A DNA stretch of 64,000 nucleotides from Helopsaltes ochotensis. Taxonomy: Eukaryota; Chordata; Aves; Passeriformes; Locustellidae. The notes below the pieces were generated by a model that worked only from the letters and a program-made list of their open reading frames with translations, had not been told where the DNA came from and did not search any database. Positions 21,201 through 35,090 of this stretch are shown here, one piece after another. Position 1 is the stretch's first letter. Each line of letters begins with the position of its first letter. A program made the translations under genes and the position numbers. Location of the stretch: NCBI GenBank assembly GCA_013400155.1, contig VXBM01001659.1, positions 29,908 to 93,907 on the forward strand, written 5' to 3'.

Positions 21201-24200
21201 ACAGGGATAGATATCCACTTGTATGGAAACATTCAGATCCTCACTGGACACTGAGTTTGCAAATCACATCTTCCTCAACAGTCTGGATATTTTGTGTCTG
21301 AATAAATCAGAGCTCCTTTGCAACAGCAACCTGGAAAAATCCCTGGATCCTGCTGCTTCCAGGGACACCCAGAAGGGTTGGTTTCTAGCTCAGGTTGGTT
21401 TCTTGTCTGCAGGTTTGCATCAGTTCTTTTTACACAATTATTGTGCAGAGTTATTGTAGGGGCTTTAAATAGCTGGGTATTTGAGAGCAAGGTTTTTTCC
21501 TTGTTTTTCCAAGGAATATTACAGCCTGAACATGACATTAATTCATGGGAAAGAGGAGAATCAGAAACCCATCTGGTGAAGGCTTGAGATTTTCCTCTTT
21601 TTTACTTTTTTTGCTTATTGATTTCCCTGTGGCCCATCCTGCTGGATTCCCAGTGCATTGCTGTGGGGAGAGCTCCCAAAGGGATCAGCAAAGACATCCC
21701 ATGCTCTTGGCAGATCAATACTGGACCTGTTAATCCCTTTGCTTTGGTAATAGGTTGACTCTTGGGAATCTTTCAGGATTGGCATCACACTGATGAATTA
21801 CTTTGCCAGCTCAGTAAATGCTTTAATTTAGAAATTGCAGCTTTTCATACTGACTCTGTGTTTAACCTAAACCCACAGAATTTATTTGTTCCTCAACCCT
21901 TTTGTTGCAGTACTGAAGTGCCCTACGCATGCTGTAGGTCATAATCAGCAAGAGATTTATTGTTTTCCTTTCCAGTCCTTTGCTGGTAGAATATTATTTC
22001 TACTGGAGAGTGTGGATTTATTTTGTAGTTCAGAGAACTTTTATAATCTCTTCTGAGTTTAAGCTCATTTCAGAGAAATCTCACGGTCCTGGAGGAAGGA
22101 ACATCAATGTTGCTCTGAGCATTTCTCTTCTGGGAACGAGGTGACTTGTTTTGAGTGATTATATTTTTTTGGGAAAGAACTTCTCCCCTTCATTTTCTGG
22201 GACTGTTTGATAACTCAGAAAACAAACATCAATTTGAAGTTTGGCAACCAGTTTGTGCCACTTTTGTGTGTAGATATTTGAGGACTTCAGTGTCCTAATC
22301 TGAGGCAGATCTCCTCAATAAATGTAGTCCCTATAATCTTAAATAGTGATTTTATTTGTGGACCAGGCAAATTCCTTCGTGCTTTCTGGAACATTCCTCA
22401 GGTCTCTGTGCTGAGTAATGCTGCAGCTACTGAGTAAACTTGTCCTTCCCTCTGGTTATAAACAAAAGAACTGTAAAATTGTTAACTCTCAACTCCCATT
22501 AATAGAATGGCCCTTAGGTGTCAATTTTGGTCCCAAATTATTTCAGGCTTTTAAGAGTTCCTATTAGACTTATGAGCATGCAGATGCCTAAAATGGCCTT
22601 AAAACCCAATTAAGGGTAGAAATGGGAACACAATTTGTACTGACTCATATAATTTTGAAGAACATTTAAAACACTGATTACTCTCCAAAGACAGGGAAAA
22701 TAAGGATGAGTGCTGGGAAATCAAAGGCATAAGGAGTAAATGACTTCTGTGAGGTTGGAGTGACAGCTTGGATTCTCATTGGGGCACTTCTTGCTGTGAC
22801 AGATGCATCTTGTTATTCATTATTAACCTTTGATAATGTAAAATTGTCTAATTGCTCGTGGTAACACTTGGAGTGAATCACCTTTCTCATCTTCAGTATG
22901 AGAACTTCACAAGTCCTGTGCTTTCCCCCCAAGTTTCCTGAGCTCACTGGTGGATATTTATGAAATAATTGTGCTCCGTTTGAGTGGCTGAACCACCCAC
23001 AGCGGGAGAAGATTGACGGGAGGAAGCTGGCAGTGAGTTTGGCAGGCAGGTGAAACGCTGCCGTGCCCAGGAGATTCCCAGATGTGTGAGGAAGAGGACT
23101 TCAGAGCGCAGAGCCTGACAAACGCTGTCACACCCAGTCAAGTCTCCCTGTGGGAAGCACAGAGATCCCTCCTCTCTGCGTGAGGTGCTTGAGCCCAGCC
23201 GTGCTCGTGAGCCTTCCATCTGATGCCATCTTGATCTCTGCTGGCAGGCCTGGGAGAGGGAGGGCTCTCCAGAAGGAAGAAGGGAGGAAATCAAGGCCAG
23301 GATTTTTGTGTTTGAGACATTCAGCTGAAGGCTCCTGCTCTGCTCAGGGCTGTGCAGGGAGAGCAGAGGCTGATGCCCTCTGACTCCATCCATAGGCATG
23401 AGCCAGATTTCCTGAGCTCTGCATTCCCAGCCTTCCTCTCTGAGAGCTGCCAGCCCAGATCCACGTCCACAAGTGCCCCTGAACTCTCTGGAGCTGTTCA
23501 TTGAATTTCTGGGAGTATCAGAAAAGCACTAAACCAACAGACTCGGCTCAGCCCTGGTGTGTACTCTGGAGTAAATCACCCTGTCCCATGCCAGGAGACC
23601 AAGGCTCCAGCAGAGAAGGAACTTGATGATCTGATTCTAATTAGTTTCTTGATTTAATAGCAGTAATTTTACTTTCATGATGGCTGCCATTGCCCCAGCT
23701 AGCAGGGATAATAGACTTGGTTTCCTCAAAGGCTCATTTCTGATGCAGCCCCTGTTGAATCTTAAGCAATAACAAGAAGAAACCCATAGTTACTTCAAAA
23801 TTATGGGATTTCAGTGGTTAAAAATGTCATGTTCTCTCACCTGAGTTGTTGACTGGGAATTGCCAGTGTAAGAAAATGAACAGTCATAAAATTAAAATAT
23901 AGCTTGGGTTGACTCCATTTCCTTCTAAGATGATATTTTTGTTTCCTTGCTGATTTAAACACCTGCAAGTTAAAGTCCTCATGAAACCAGAAAGGGGCAA
24001 ATAAAATTTTTAAGGAAATTAAATAACATAGGATGGGATGTGTTTACACCAGTAGAAAACCAGAATTACTCCACAGAAGATAATTAAAAACAAGGGAAAC
24101 AAATGGACTGAACTTAATGACCTAATGGGTGAAATGTTATTAAAGTAAAATTCAGTTTTGGTTACCTGAACCAAAAATGCTGTCAAAAATTATACCTGAG

Positions 24201-25660
24201 CTGCAGAACTATCAGAACTTGTAGCTTTAATTATTTTATTTGCCTTTTTAACTTGTAGAAATTTCACTCTCCACAGCTGGATTAGAATTGGATGAGGGAT
24301 CTTCCCTTTCCCCCCTCTGTGATTTGCACAATCCACAGATGGATTCAGCTGGGGAAAGTTGTCGGAAGGTTTTGCCTGGTTCGAGCTCCTTGCCAAGTTC
24401 TATTCCCTTCATGAAGGGTAATTCTACATCCCCCTGCCTTTGTCCTGCATTAAATGCAATTTCCCATTATTATTTCTTGCACCTATTTACCTTTCTAGAT
24501 TCTTCAAACCAAGGAATCACAATTACAGGAATTACAAACAAGAGCTTACAGCTCTGAGGCCTTGAGCTCTCCAGTTCCTCATTCACAGAACACCTACTGA
24601 CTCCTGTGATAACTCAGAAGCCTCTGCTGGATTGTTCCTGGATTTTGAAAAGCAAAACACAGTCACAGTCCTCTCTTAGTTATGAATAATAATAATCCAG
24701 ACTCTGATCCACTGCACATTTATTTATGTGCTAGGGTGTATCCATATGTGTAGTGCCTTGGGAATGGTTTATTAAAGAAATGCCAAATTGATTCAATGTT
24801 GCGTTTTCTGTGTTGTTCATTAAATGTTTGAAGTAAAATACTTATAAAGAATGTATGAAGATGCATTTTGAATGAAAATATGCAAATGGAGAAAACACAC
24901 ACTGGAATGTGCTGATTGTTTTAATTAAAACATGAAGTGTGAAGATGTATTTCTGTTCTGTCAGGAATTTGTGCTCAGATGTTCTGGAAGATTCACAGAT
25001 CCCAAACATGTTCCCATCATGTACTGCCACAGACACACAGAATTTGTGAAGAGCTTTTCTGTTTGCAGAGCTCTGTGACCAGCAACTTGAGTGTCTCCAA
25101 CAACAGATTACCCTGAAGTACAGATCAGAAACACAACGAAGAACAAATCACAGTCAGAGCAGAGAGCGAGATATTAAAACCATAATTCAGCCCCCAAGCT
25201 GACAGAGTGGGACGAGCCAGTGAAGCTGTGGCACCATTAGCATGGAACAGGAGCAGTTCTGACTGGATAAATGCATTTTACCCCAATCAAAATCCTTGTC
25301 CTTACAGCTGGGCTTGTCGCTGTGGGCCTTGGCAGCAGCAGGGAGCAGCAAACACCAGGCTGGTGTCTAAAAACTCAGAAGTCCGGATAAGGCAACCTTG
25401 ATCTTGGCTGGGAGAACCCCAGGAGCTGCAGGAGTTTTATTAAAACTTAAAAGCCAGGCTGTTGTTTCAACTTTATTCTCTTCCCTCCCCAAATATTGAC
25501 AAACTCTCCTTGTCTGGCTGGGCCCCTGAGGGCACCTCCATGGAGTGCTGCCTTCCTGGCTGTGCCTGAGGTGCCAATCCCGTGGGTGCTGCACGTGGAA
25601 GCTCCGGATGATGCTGTTTCCCAGCAGGATTGTTTGTGGGGGTCACTCTGGTGTCCCAGC

Positions 25661-25760
25661 CACAGAATCATCCCAGCTGGGAAAACCCTCCAGGCCCATC
25701 TCATCCAGTGAAATTCCAGTCCTCTCCCACTGCTCCCCCAAAGCCCCAGGGGCAGTGGGG
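25661..25760 (+). repeat. CR1-like LINE fragment, short
   Basis: Begins 'cacagaatcatcccagctgg' and continues with 'catctcatccagtg', consistent with a diverged plus-strand CR1 end. The right edge is uncertain. Confidence 0.5.
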
Positions 25761-28660
25761 GCTGGCACAGCTGCTGCCCACCCTGGGCTGCTTTGGAGAC
25801 AAAAGCAGAATTTCCTGGCTCTCTTCAGCCATGCAACGACTTCCAGCACCAATTCCACCTTCCCTTTGTGCTTCAAGCCAGGTATTTTCACCACGTCCCT
25901 GAGAACTCTTCCTACTCGGTGTACACATGGAAATAATTCAAGAATTTAGATTCTTCATTTATTTGAGTCCTGGGATCTTCTCCCAAAACGACCTGGAAGG
26001 TTTCTCCTTGTTGCAATTCCAGCTGCTCCTCTGGAGATGATGTCCATGTGAGATTGGCTGTGTTCTCCTGCTTTTCCCTGGGCATTCCCAGATTTGTTGA
26101 GTTTTCCACAGGCACAGCTGCTGGTGCTGGCATTTAGAATCTCATCAGCCTCATCTAAAACACTTTCTCCCTAATTCCTTCCTGGCCTAGGTCCCCTTAT
26201 CAGTCCTGCTATTACACCCAGGCCCCTTGTTGCAATGATATAGCCAGTGTTACTAGGACAAAATAACACATTTTAGTACCTTTTAATTAGAAAGGAAAAT
26301 AAAATTATTATAGAGTCACAGCAAGTGTTGCTTGTGGACAGGGCTTCCAGTGGCTTCAGGTGCCTCTTCATTATTCATTTTGCATGTTTATTACTGAAGA
26401 GAAAGAATTACAGGTGTCTTGAGGGCCATCTGTGTTTATCTTCTGGGTAAAAGACACTGTCCTAATGGTAGAAAAGTCATTTAAAAATTACCTACTTGGC
26501 TTTTCTGTTCTTATGGCAGAGCTGGAGCTGAGTTGGAGCAGGTGATGTTTTTAACAGAAGTTATTGAAACACTCCCTGGCCAGCCCTTTAACCAATATTT
26601 TTGCAATGATTTCTGATTTTTAATCTAAGTCTTGTGTAACAGGCGTGGCCTGGTGTGGGAGGCCTGGCAGGGAAATCTTCAGGTGTTCCCACTTAGAGTC
26701 AGCTTTGCTGTCCCTGACCCCAGCCAAGGACAGAGCTGGTGGCCTGGGCTGGACATCGGCCACCAACCCTGTGCAGTGTCAGTAAAATGTTCATTATTCT
26801 GGTTTAATGAGGCTCAGAGGGTGCCTGTGCTTGGGACACTGAGACAGAATTGATATGGGAGCAGAGATGCTGTGTCAGGCTGCTCCTGCCTGCCCAGGGC
26901 TAAAAAAGGCATCTAGGAGATAAGGAGATCAGTGTCCAGTGCAAGGTCTGGAGTAGCAGCACATCCAGAGTGCCCTGGTTGGCAGAGCTATGGACTGGGC
27001 TGGGGAGATGAAGGGAATTTGCCCATTTCGAGGAAAGTCAGTAACAAAATATTATTTACACTGTTCCTCACGCTGTCCTCTGCTGACAGGACAGCTCTCC
27101 ATCATTTATCATTTTTCCATGGGAAGAAATTCCATGTTTGAAAGGCAGAACGGGTTCTGACCTGTCTTTTACAGCCTGCTAAAATAAACCCCCAGCTCTA
27201 AACAACCCCACATTTTCTCATATTCAATTTTTAATGCTGAGGCTTAAATCCACGTTTATTTATTAACTACAACACATTAACAACAGTTTAATTAGAAGCA
27301 CCCCTTCTAAAGCCAGTGCATTTCTGATGTGAAGGAAGCCAAGGATATCAGAGTGCTTCCAAAGCCTTCAGCATCCTGCTTCCCATCAAGAGAGGTAAAT
27401 TCTGTTACATAAAAACCTACTGCTGTGCTTCTCCCTGAGCTTCGTCTCTGCCTGTCTCCAGCTGGATGCTCAGAGGAGTTGCTGGGTAATTTACTCAGTC
27501 AAATGTGCATTTAAGGCTTCAATTGCTTCCTTGAGGTAGAGCCCCCTCATTCTGGATTTCACAGAGAAAAACAATAGAGAACTGAGGATGTGAAACTGAG
27601 TGCTTAAAAATGTGCTTTGCAGTCCTGGTTAACTGTCCACATCTCTGCAATCCTTTAAATTCACAGAAACATGGTGGAGTTAATGAATGTAATGATATTT
27701 TTCGTCATCCTTCCCAAGAAACTTTGTCTTCCAGGAGGAACTGAAGCACCAGCGGTGCTGTGAGCTGCGTGAAACTGAGCTTCTGGATTTTTTTTTAATG
27801 GATGTCTCATAATGCAGCCAGGGTTCTGCTCAGCCACCCGAAAACGTTCAGCAAGATCAGCCTCAACCTTTGGTTCCTCTCTCTTGATTCGTGAAAGGAG
27901 AGAACCTGCCCTGGCTCCCTTGGATGGATGAGGGCTGTGCAGGGATGAAATGCTCCAGAGCATTGTTATCACAGTGAAATACTGGCAGTTGTGTTGGTGG
28001 TAGGAATTAGTTTTATTTATTTGCCAGCACGCCCTAAGAATGTGAGGCTATTTGTTGTATTAGCTGTGCTTGTCACGAAGAAGCAATTCTACACTCGCTG
28101 TGATAAACCTGAAGCCATTGTTTTAAAAGATGGGCTGGACCTGCATTTCAGAGGGGGAGAATCCACTGGAGAATTTTAATTGCTCAGACACTGAGCGACA
28201 AAAGAGGTTGTGGTTATGTTTCACAGCACATTTTGCTTTCCTTGGTTGAGATTTTTCATCCTGATGAAATAAGCTTCCTTTTTAAGGAAAATTTCTCTCT
28301 TTCCCAACATATCTACTTGGAAGGTCTCAGCCCCTGGGCTGCTCGGTAATGGGATTGCAGATGTTTGCTTTTTTAAACAGATTATTGAGGTGGCTGAGTG
28401 CAATAGTGAGATTTAACTGTGGTTATTAGGACTTGTCTTCCTGCAGGTCTGGGATGGGAATTTCAGTTTAATCACTGCAACTCAGAGTTATGAAGTTCAG
28501 CTAAAATAACTATTTGCAATTATGTGGCTGAAGCCTCTTGAGAGAGCTAAAACTCAACTCAGACTGAGATTCAGTAAACAAATTTCCAGCCCTTCCCTTT
28601 CCTTTCAGGATCCTTCTTTCCAAGAGTTCAGGTGCTTTAACACCTCTCTGGCCCAAGAGA

Positions 28661-28725
28661 GGTGATGGGGCCAGGTTGGACAGGGCTTGGAGCAACCTGG
28701 GATGGTGGGAAGTGTCCTTGTTGTG
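28661..28725 (-). repeat. CR1-like LINE fragment, short
   Basis: Contains 'ccaggttggacagggcttgg', 'agcaacctggga' and 'ggtgggaagtgtcc', the reversed CR1 order. Only about 65 bases are recognisable. Confidence 0.65.
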
Positions 28726-30314
28726 GAGACAGCCAGGAAATGCAGAGCATTTCACTCTGGAACGCTTTCAGAAGCCTTTAACAAGAGATTTAAAATTATT
28801 TGACTTTAAAATATGACTTGGTTAAACTTCCTGGGTGGTTATCCTTGCTCACCTGAGTGGGGAGGAGATTCAGAAAAAACCTTTTTTGATGGAAGCTGTG
28901 GCAAATTTCCACCATTTTCCTCTCCGCTCACTGTAATGTGTTTTGCCCTCTCCTTTTGGGACCTGAAGGAAGCTCTGCCTGTCAGAGCAGATTCCACCTA
29001 AGCAGAGTGAGAAATGTTTGCAGAGCACTCAGTGACCACGCCACATCTGGGGTGGTCCCCACATCTCTGGAGAACAGGACTGAGCACAACCCCCACTCAC
29101 CTCAGTAAAACTCAAGGCCATTTTCCCCATGGAGCAGTGAAAAGTGAGGAGCATTCCCTGCTGTGGAAAACGGGACATTCTTTATGTGAGGGCAGGAGTG
29201 GTGAGGACTGTGTGTCCTTCAGTGGGGGAACCCTAAAAACCCCCTCAGGGAAACTTCCAGGCTTTGCCCTGGAAAGCTTTACCATAGAGTTCCCTGCCTA
29301 GGCTGAAAGGGAATACTTCCTTCATGGTGTCTTGCAAAACTCCTGCCAATTTGCCCCGGATTGCTTTCTTCATCTTGCCCTCTCCACTTGTTTTTCCCTC
29401 ATCCCCTGTAGGTTTGCTGCCCCTTGCCCTGCCTTTGTACCACCCTGTGCCCTCAGACCCTTGGTTCCTGGAGCCCAGACTTGAGCCAGTGCAGACCACA
29501 TGGTCCTGTGCCTTCTGTCCATGATCCCTCCAGCGTGCTGAAATAAACCTGGCTGGAAAATATCACACAGGAGCCCTTCTTGTCCTTCTGCTGAGGCCTG
29601 TGTGTGCACGGACTGGAAATGGCTGCTCCTGCGGCCTGCTCTGAGCGCCTTCTGAAGGGAGCAGCATTGCCCTGTCCTGCCACCATGCCACACTTCAGGC
29701 TCCTGCTCTGCAATCCCACCAACATCTTAGCTGACCTCTGGAGCTCTGACACACTTGCATCCCTGCATGCACTCCTCGCCTGTGAACGCTGAAATCTCTC
29801 CTGTTTGCAGCAGGGAGCACAGGCCTCGCTTGGAGCAGACTGAGTTCCAGCCACAAAAATCCTCTGGATTTTTCTTGCGGGAGATGCTGTGCTCTTCAAA
29901 TCTCAGAGCACGACTAAAACTTCAGTAATTGAGGCAAAGAGCTTGGGGAGTTTCAAATAAGAATTAGACAATTATCTGAATAAGAATGGGCGAGGTAAAA
30001 AGATAAGGGCTGTCGAGTTGCCTGCATCTGCTTATGAATTCCTCATCAGGATCCAAGGAAAGCAGAAATCCCACAAGCATTGGCACCAGTGCTCTCCTGT
30101 AGCAGTGACTTTGGGGTATCTCTGGGTTGCTAAGAGATGTTTTAAACAGCCCTCGTTTTTCAGGTTTTGCACTTTCTGCCACCCAGGTTCCTTTGTTGTG
30201 GGAAGAGATGATGCCTGAAATAGCTAAAACCCTTGGAATGCCTGTTCCCTGTAGAACAAGAAAGGTGTTGTCAATCATCCGGGGCTTAGCTGAGCTCAGG
30301 TTGATCTTGCTCAT

Positions 30315-30416
30315 ATTTTTCAATTTCTGCCTAATAGATGTAGCAATTATTCCTAGTGCCTGAGGATTTTTAAATTTCTGTCTAATATATGTAGCAAATA
30401 TTCCCTAGTGCCTGAG
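30315..30416. repeat. 51-bp tandem duplication
   Basis: Two adjacent copies, 30315-30365 and 30366-30416, each containing 'aatttctg.ctaata.atgtag' and 'cctagtgcctgagg'. They differ at a handful of positions, so the duplication is not very recent. No gene covers it. Confidence 0.9.
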
Positions 30417-33400
30417 GGGAAGGGAGCAGGCCCCCAGCAGTCTTGGCACTGTACAAATGCTACAAAATCTGAGGGAAAACTTTCATTTTTAGGTTTATCT
30501 TCCCTCAAGTGCCTGATAGTGAAATGTCCTTCTGAGGGGGCAAAGGGGTGCAGATCTCTGAGGGCTGCTGAGGTAAAAGCTTGGCTTGGTGACTGAGCTC
30601 AGCTCCTGGAGTGTCTCTGTCCAGATTCCGCCTCCGGGAGAACCAGAGCTGGGATATCCAAGTGAAGCCGGAGTTCATGGAGGCTTTGTGCTCTCCTGCC
30701 TACACAGTTCCCATCCCTCAGCCCAACTGCCTGTCCCGTTCTGTCCCCCCTGGGCTGTGCTAGCCCAGCTCCTTGTTGGGACCAAGCTGGAATGTTCCCA
30801 GCATCTTTTGGGATGTTTCCCAAACACATCCGTCTGTTTTCCCCTCTCAGTGATAGCCTTGAACCATATTTGTGGCTTCCTGGGCACTTCCCAGGGCCAG
30901 CACACATCCACTGAGGTGAGTCAGATCCTCCTGAGGGAGAGAGGCTCCTTCTTCCCAAAATGGGGATCCTTTCCCAAGAACTGGGGGATACATTTCCCTG
31001 AGGTTGTGTCACCCCGGGATTTGCGTGTCCCACACAGGAACAGTTTGGTTCTCCCCAGCAGAAAGAAGCAATGCCTGACACCTCCAGTTGTGCTGAACTC
31101 CAGCTCTCTGCAGCACTGGGACCCTCCACAGCATGGCTGGGGCTGTTAGGCTGGGGAAGAGCAAATGAATTTGCATTTCTGTGTGTGCATTCCCTGTCAG
31201 ACAGGAAAGCTGGGCCAGGTGCTGGAAAATAACCCAGGAACGATTTCCTGCATTTGTGAGGAGCTGTTTGATGGCACAGTGGGGCTGTGGATCAGCTCAG
31301 TGTGAGCTGCAGCTGCCAGCACAGCAGAGGTGCCTTGGAGGAGGAGCTGGGGGTAGTTATAAGCACCTTCTCTCAATCAGGGTAGTGGAAAGTGCAGAAA
31401 AACCTAATTTCACCAAAGCTTTAAAAAGTGGGCTGGCAGGGAACTGCAATGAGCATCCTCAGAGCAAAAGGTGAAGAGCAATCATGAAGATTTTGGAAAC
31501 TGATTGAGGAAAAGGCCGTGGAGATGCTGGAAATAAAGAAAAGAAACTTCTGCTTGAGAGGAAAACGTCAGCAGGGAAGACTCAGAGAGAAGGGGGAGCA
31601 GACAGAACTGGGTTATATTTATCAAGGTGATAACCATGACAATATGTTGGAAGTCTGGCAGGGCTGCTCCTAAGAGCACTTGGAACGCTGAAAATCAAGA
31701 CAAGAAAATTACCAGCTAATTTCATGCAGGAACACATCCTCCACGGTTCTGTTAAGAAAAGAAGATGGGATAATGGAGGAGCTTTGCTAAATCGCTTTTC
31801 TTTTTAAACAAGGAACGAGGTGGTGCCATAAATGGAGATTTGGGACCCCAGAGCTGCAAGACAGACACAGAGAATACACAAAGCAGCAAAGAGCAGTTCT
31901 GAATAAAACACTCAGTGTGCAATGACCAGTGGGGATGAAACCATGAAACTGGGCTTGAGGAGGCTGCAGACCCCTCCCTCCAGGCTGTTTATCCTGATTT
32001 CTCCCGAAACAAAGCCTGGGCAAACCCTGGGAATGTGGATGTGGTTTCACATTCCAGTGCCACCACTCAGGCTGGAATAAAAGCAGGACTCAACAGGCTA
32101 CAAACCCTGGGATACTACAGGCATCAAATCTTTTCCTGATGCCCCTCTCTCCTTTTCCCTCAGACTTACACCAGGGATGAATTTGGATCCGGAGATCTAA
32201 ACTGTCCTGACAAGATCCACGAGAACACAAAGCAGTGAGCTCAGGAAGGAAAAGCAGCTGGGAAGTCACTGAACCACAAGCTCTGGCATGTCCAGTAAAA
32301 CTCAGCATGTGGAATTTAGGCAAAGGGAATATTTAAGACCTAACAGTTCACCAGACTGTGCCCAAAAATATTTTGAGAAAAGTTTCATTCACTTGGAGTT
32401 TTTACTGGGGGTTTTTTTGTTGTTGTTTGGTTTCTGTTTTGTTTTGTTTTGTTTTTTTAGTTCACTTTAGAAAAGTTCAGTTCACTTGGTGTTTTTACTG
32501 TATTTTAATTTTTGCTCTATGGACATTAAAATAAAATTTCATTGATTTCGAGTAGAAAAGGAAGCAAAAGGGCCACGTTTCATTATACTCCTATGCCCAG
32601 GAAACAACAAAATGGTTGGAAAACCAAAGTGTCCTTCTTGCCCTGTTCAACCAAGAGGTTCAGAGCATTGGTATTTCAGGATACTCGATCAGAGCCAAAG
32701 CTCAAGCTCTGAGCCTCTTTCAGCTTGACTATTATTACTATAAGTGATGTTTTAATTTTCATCTAAAGCCAAGAAAAGTGTTTTATTCTCCCCTGGGAGA
32801 AAAGTGTTTCATCCTCCCCAGCTGGCCCAGAGATAAGAGGCCAAATCCCCAAAGATTAAGTCATTGAGCAGTGCTCATGTGTTACTTTATTCCCCTGCTC
32901 AAAGCCCTTCTCCTCTTCCCACTGATCTCTGATACAAAGCAAAATAATCAGAAAAGAAGGGCCTTTAAAGTGTGGCTTTGAAATCTATCCCACATTCGGG
33001 GCTGTGGCCCTTCCCCCTGCAGCCACCTGAGGGGTGTCAGTCCTGAGGGGTTAACTCAGATCCCTGAATTCCACCAGGGAACACTCTGGGACTTGAAATC
33101 TGCACTCTCACTGGGATTTGTCTCTGATTCACCCTGTCCAGGGAGGCTTTGCCATGCTCTGAGCAGAGATCAGACCTTGGTTGGTTCCAGGACCTTGCCA
33201 AGACCCAGCACAAGCCTGCGGGGTCCAGGCCAGGTTCAAGCAATGGCTTCGGTGCCAAAAGGAACTCCAGTCAGAGAAGCCAGCTCTGCCCTTGGGCCTG
33301 AGCAGTGAAATCCTCCCTGAGAGCCCTCTGACACCAGAGGGTGCCAGGCACTGGGAAACAGAGATTTCAGAGATCCCGGTGCTCCTGAGCACAAGGAATA

Positions 33401-33689
33401 CACAGAGATGAGAGAAGCAGCTTTTATTTTCCACTCCCTCCTCGGAAGGGGAGATGATGTGCCTTGGCAGAGTTCAGGAGAGCTGGGCACAAAGCCCCAG
33501 CACTGGCCCAGAGGTTTTCCAGGGGAACAGCCAGGTCCAGCTCCATTTTCCCTCTGGATCCAAGGTGTTGGGAAGTGATCCACCCCCAGGTATTCTCAGA
33601 GTGCATAGCTTGTAGAGGACCTCTCTGGATTCTTAACCAACACCAAGAGCCTTGTAAGGCTAAGGCTTTCTGAGGAGCTTGAGTTATTG

Positions 33690-33785
33690 AGGCTGGAAAA
33701 GCCCTCCCAGACCATGAAGTCAGCTGTTCCCCCAGCACTGCCAAGCCCAGAACAAACCCCTGTTCCCAAGCCAAGGGAAAATTGG
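33690..33785 (+). repeat. CR1-like LINE fragment
   Basis: Contains 'gaggctggaaaagccctccc', 'agaccatgaag' and 'cccctgttcccaagcca', resembling the CR1 subtype also seen at 34798 and 55705. Confidence 0.6.
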
Positions 33786-34797
33786 AAGGACAGGTCCTCA
33801 CCTGAAATAAAACTTTTCGACTTGATTAATCATCAGCTGAAGGTCTGGCCTAAAATCTTTCATTTCTTTGACAGAGAAGATAAAAATAACTCATTCTTCT
33901 CTGTTCATGTATTTTCACCTGTCCCAGCAATAGCAAATTTACTCCCTTTTTCTCCTACCAGCCCTCTAGAAAGACCAAGGCCAGAAAACACCGGGCTGGA
34001 GAACTTGTTCTGCCTTGCCTGATGGATGTGGCATGTGGATGGCAGGAACTTCAACTGCAAACCTAGAAGTGAAATTCCCTCCTTTTCAGATCCTGTTCCC
34101 AGCGAAACATCCCCTGACAGTGGTAAGGTTGAACATTTGAAGTGAAGGGCAATGTTTGGTCTGCAAATCTTTTATTATCAAAGTGTGGCTGAGCATGGAG
34201 AAATATCCATGGAGTGAGTCCTTATGTGCTGGGATTTACTGGCACATAACGGAGCTGGAACTCTGGGATGAGATTTGATTTCCCAGTTTATTTTACAGAG
34301 CTCCCCTTTGGTGCTGTAACAAATCCCTGAGCTCTGCTGGAGTGTCAGGCAGTAATCACCTGCAGCAGTGAAAGGCTGGGGCACAGGGACAGGGAGCCAT
34401 GGCAGAGACAGGCAGAACTGCAGGACTAACAAGGCAGCCTCCGTGTGCTCGGGGGAGGCAGATGTGATACAGGAATCAGCCTGAGTCTCAGCAGGCTGAC
34501 ATTTCCCAGCTGCACAAGTGTCACCAGGGTGATCGGCACTGTCCCCATAGGAGGAGGTTGCCAGGAAGGGTTGATGATGCTGGGTCAGGCACTGTGGAGC
34601 CCTGGCACTTCAGGGCAGGGGTGAGTCTGCCAAGCTTCGTGGCAGTTCCTGCCCTGCCCTGGCACAGAGAACTCTGAGCATGCTCTGGGAGCGTGCCTGG
34701 CATTCTCTGGTGGCATTCCTGGCACCACCTGTAGCTGTGGCAAAGCTGGGCTCTGCCAGCTGCTCCTTAGCTCAGGAGCTGAAACTGAACTTAGAGA

Positions 34798-35090
34798 GTC
34801 ACAGAATTATTCCGGTTGGAAAAGCTCTCTGAGAACATCGAGTCCAACATCCCCCAGCACTGCCAGGTCCCCAAGTGCCACATCCACAAACCTTTAAATC
34901 CTCCAGGGATGGGCATTCCACCTGCCCTGGGCAGCTGTGCCACGGCTGGATAACCCTTTCCAGGAAGGAATTTTCCTCAGTACCCCATCTAAACCTCCCC
35001 TGGTGCAACCTGAGGGCGTTTCCCCTTGTGCTGTCAGTTGTTACAGGGACAAAGGACTGACCGCACCTTGAGACCTCCCAAAACAGCTCC
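34798..35090 (+). repeat. CR1-like LINE fragment
   Basis: Nearly 300 bases in CR1 order: 'cacagaattattccggttgg', 'ccccaagtgccacatccaca', 'gcattccacctgccctgggc', 'ggaaggaattttcctcag' and 'tttccccttgtgctgtcag'. It is one of the longest copies in the window. Confidence 0.85.

Noticed and set aside
22944..23501. 185-codon open frame on the minus strand
   Set aside because: No domain, no splice context, compositionally ordinary and overlapped by frames on the other strand; likely chance.
30586..31149. Two overlapping open frames of 187 (+) and 176 (-) codons
   Set aside because: They occupy the same bases on opposite strands, neither resembles a known protein, and no promoter or splice sites support either.
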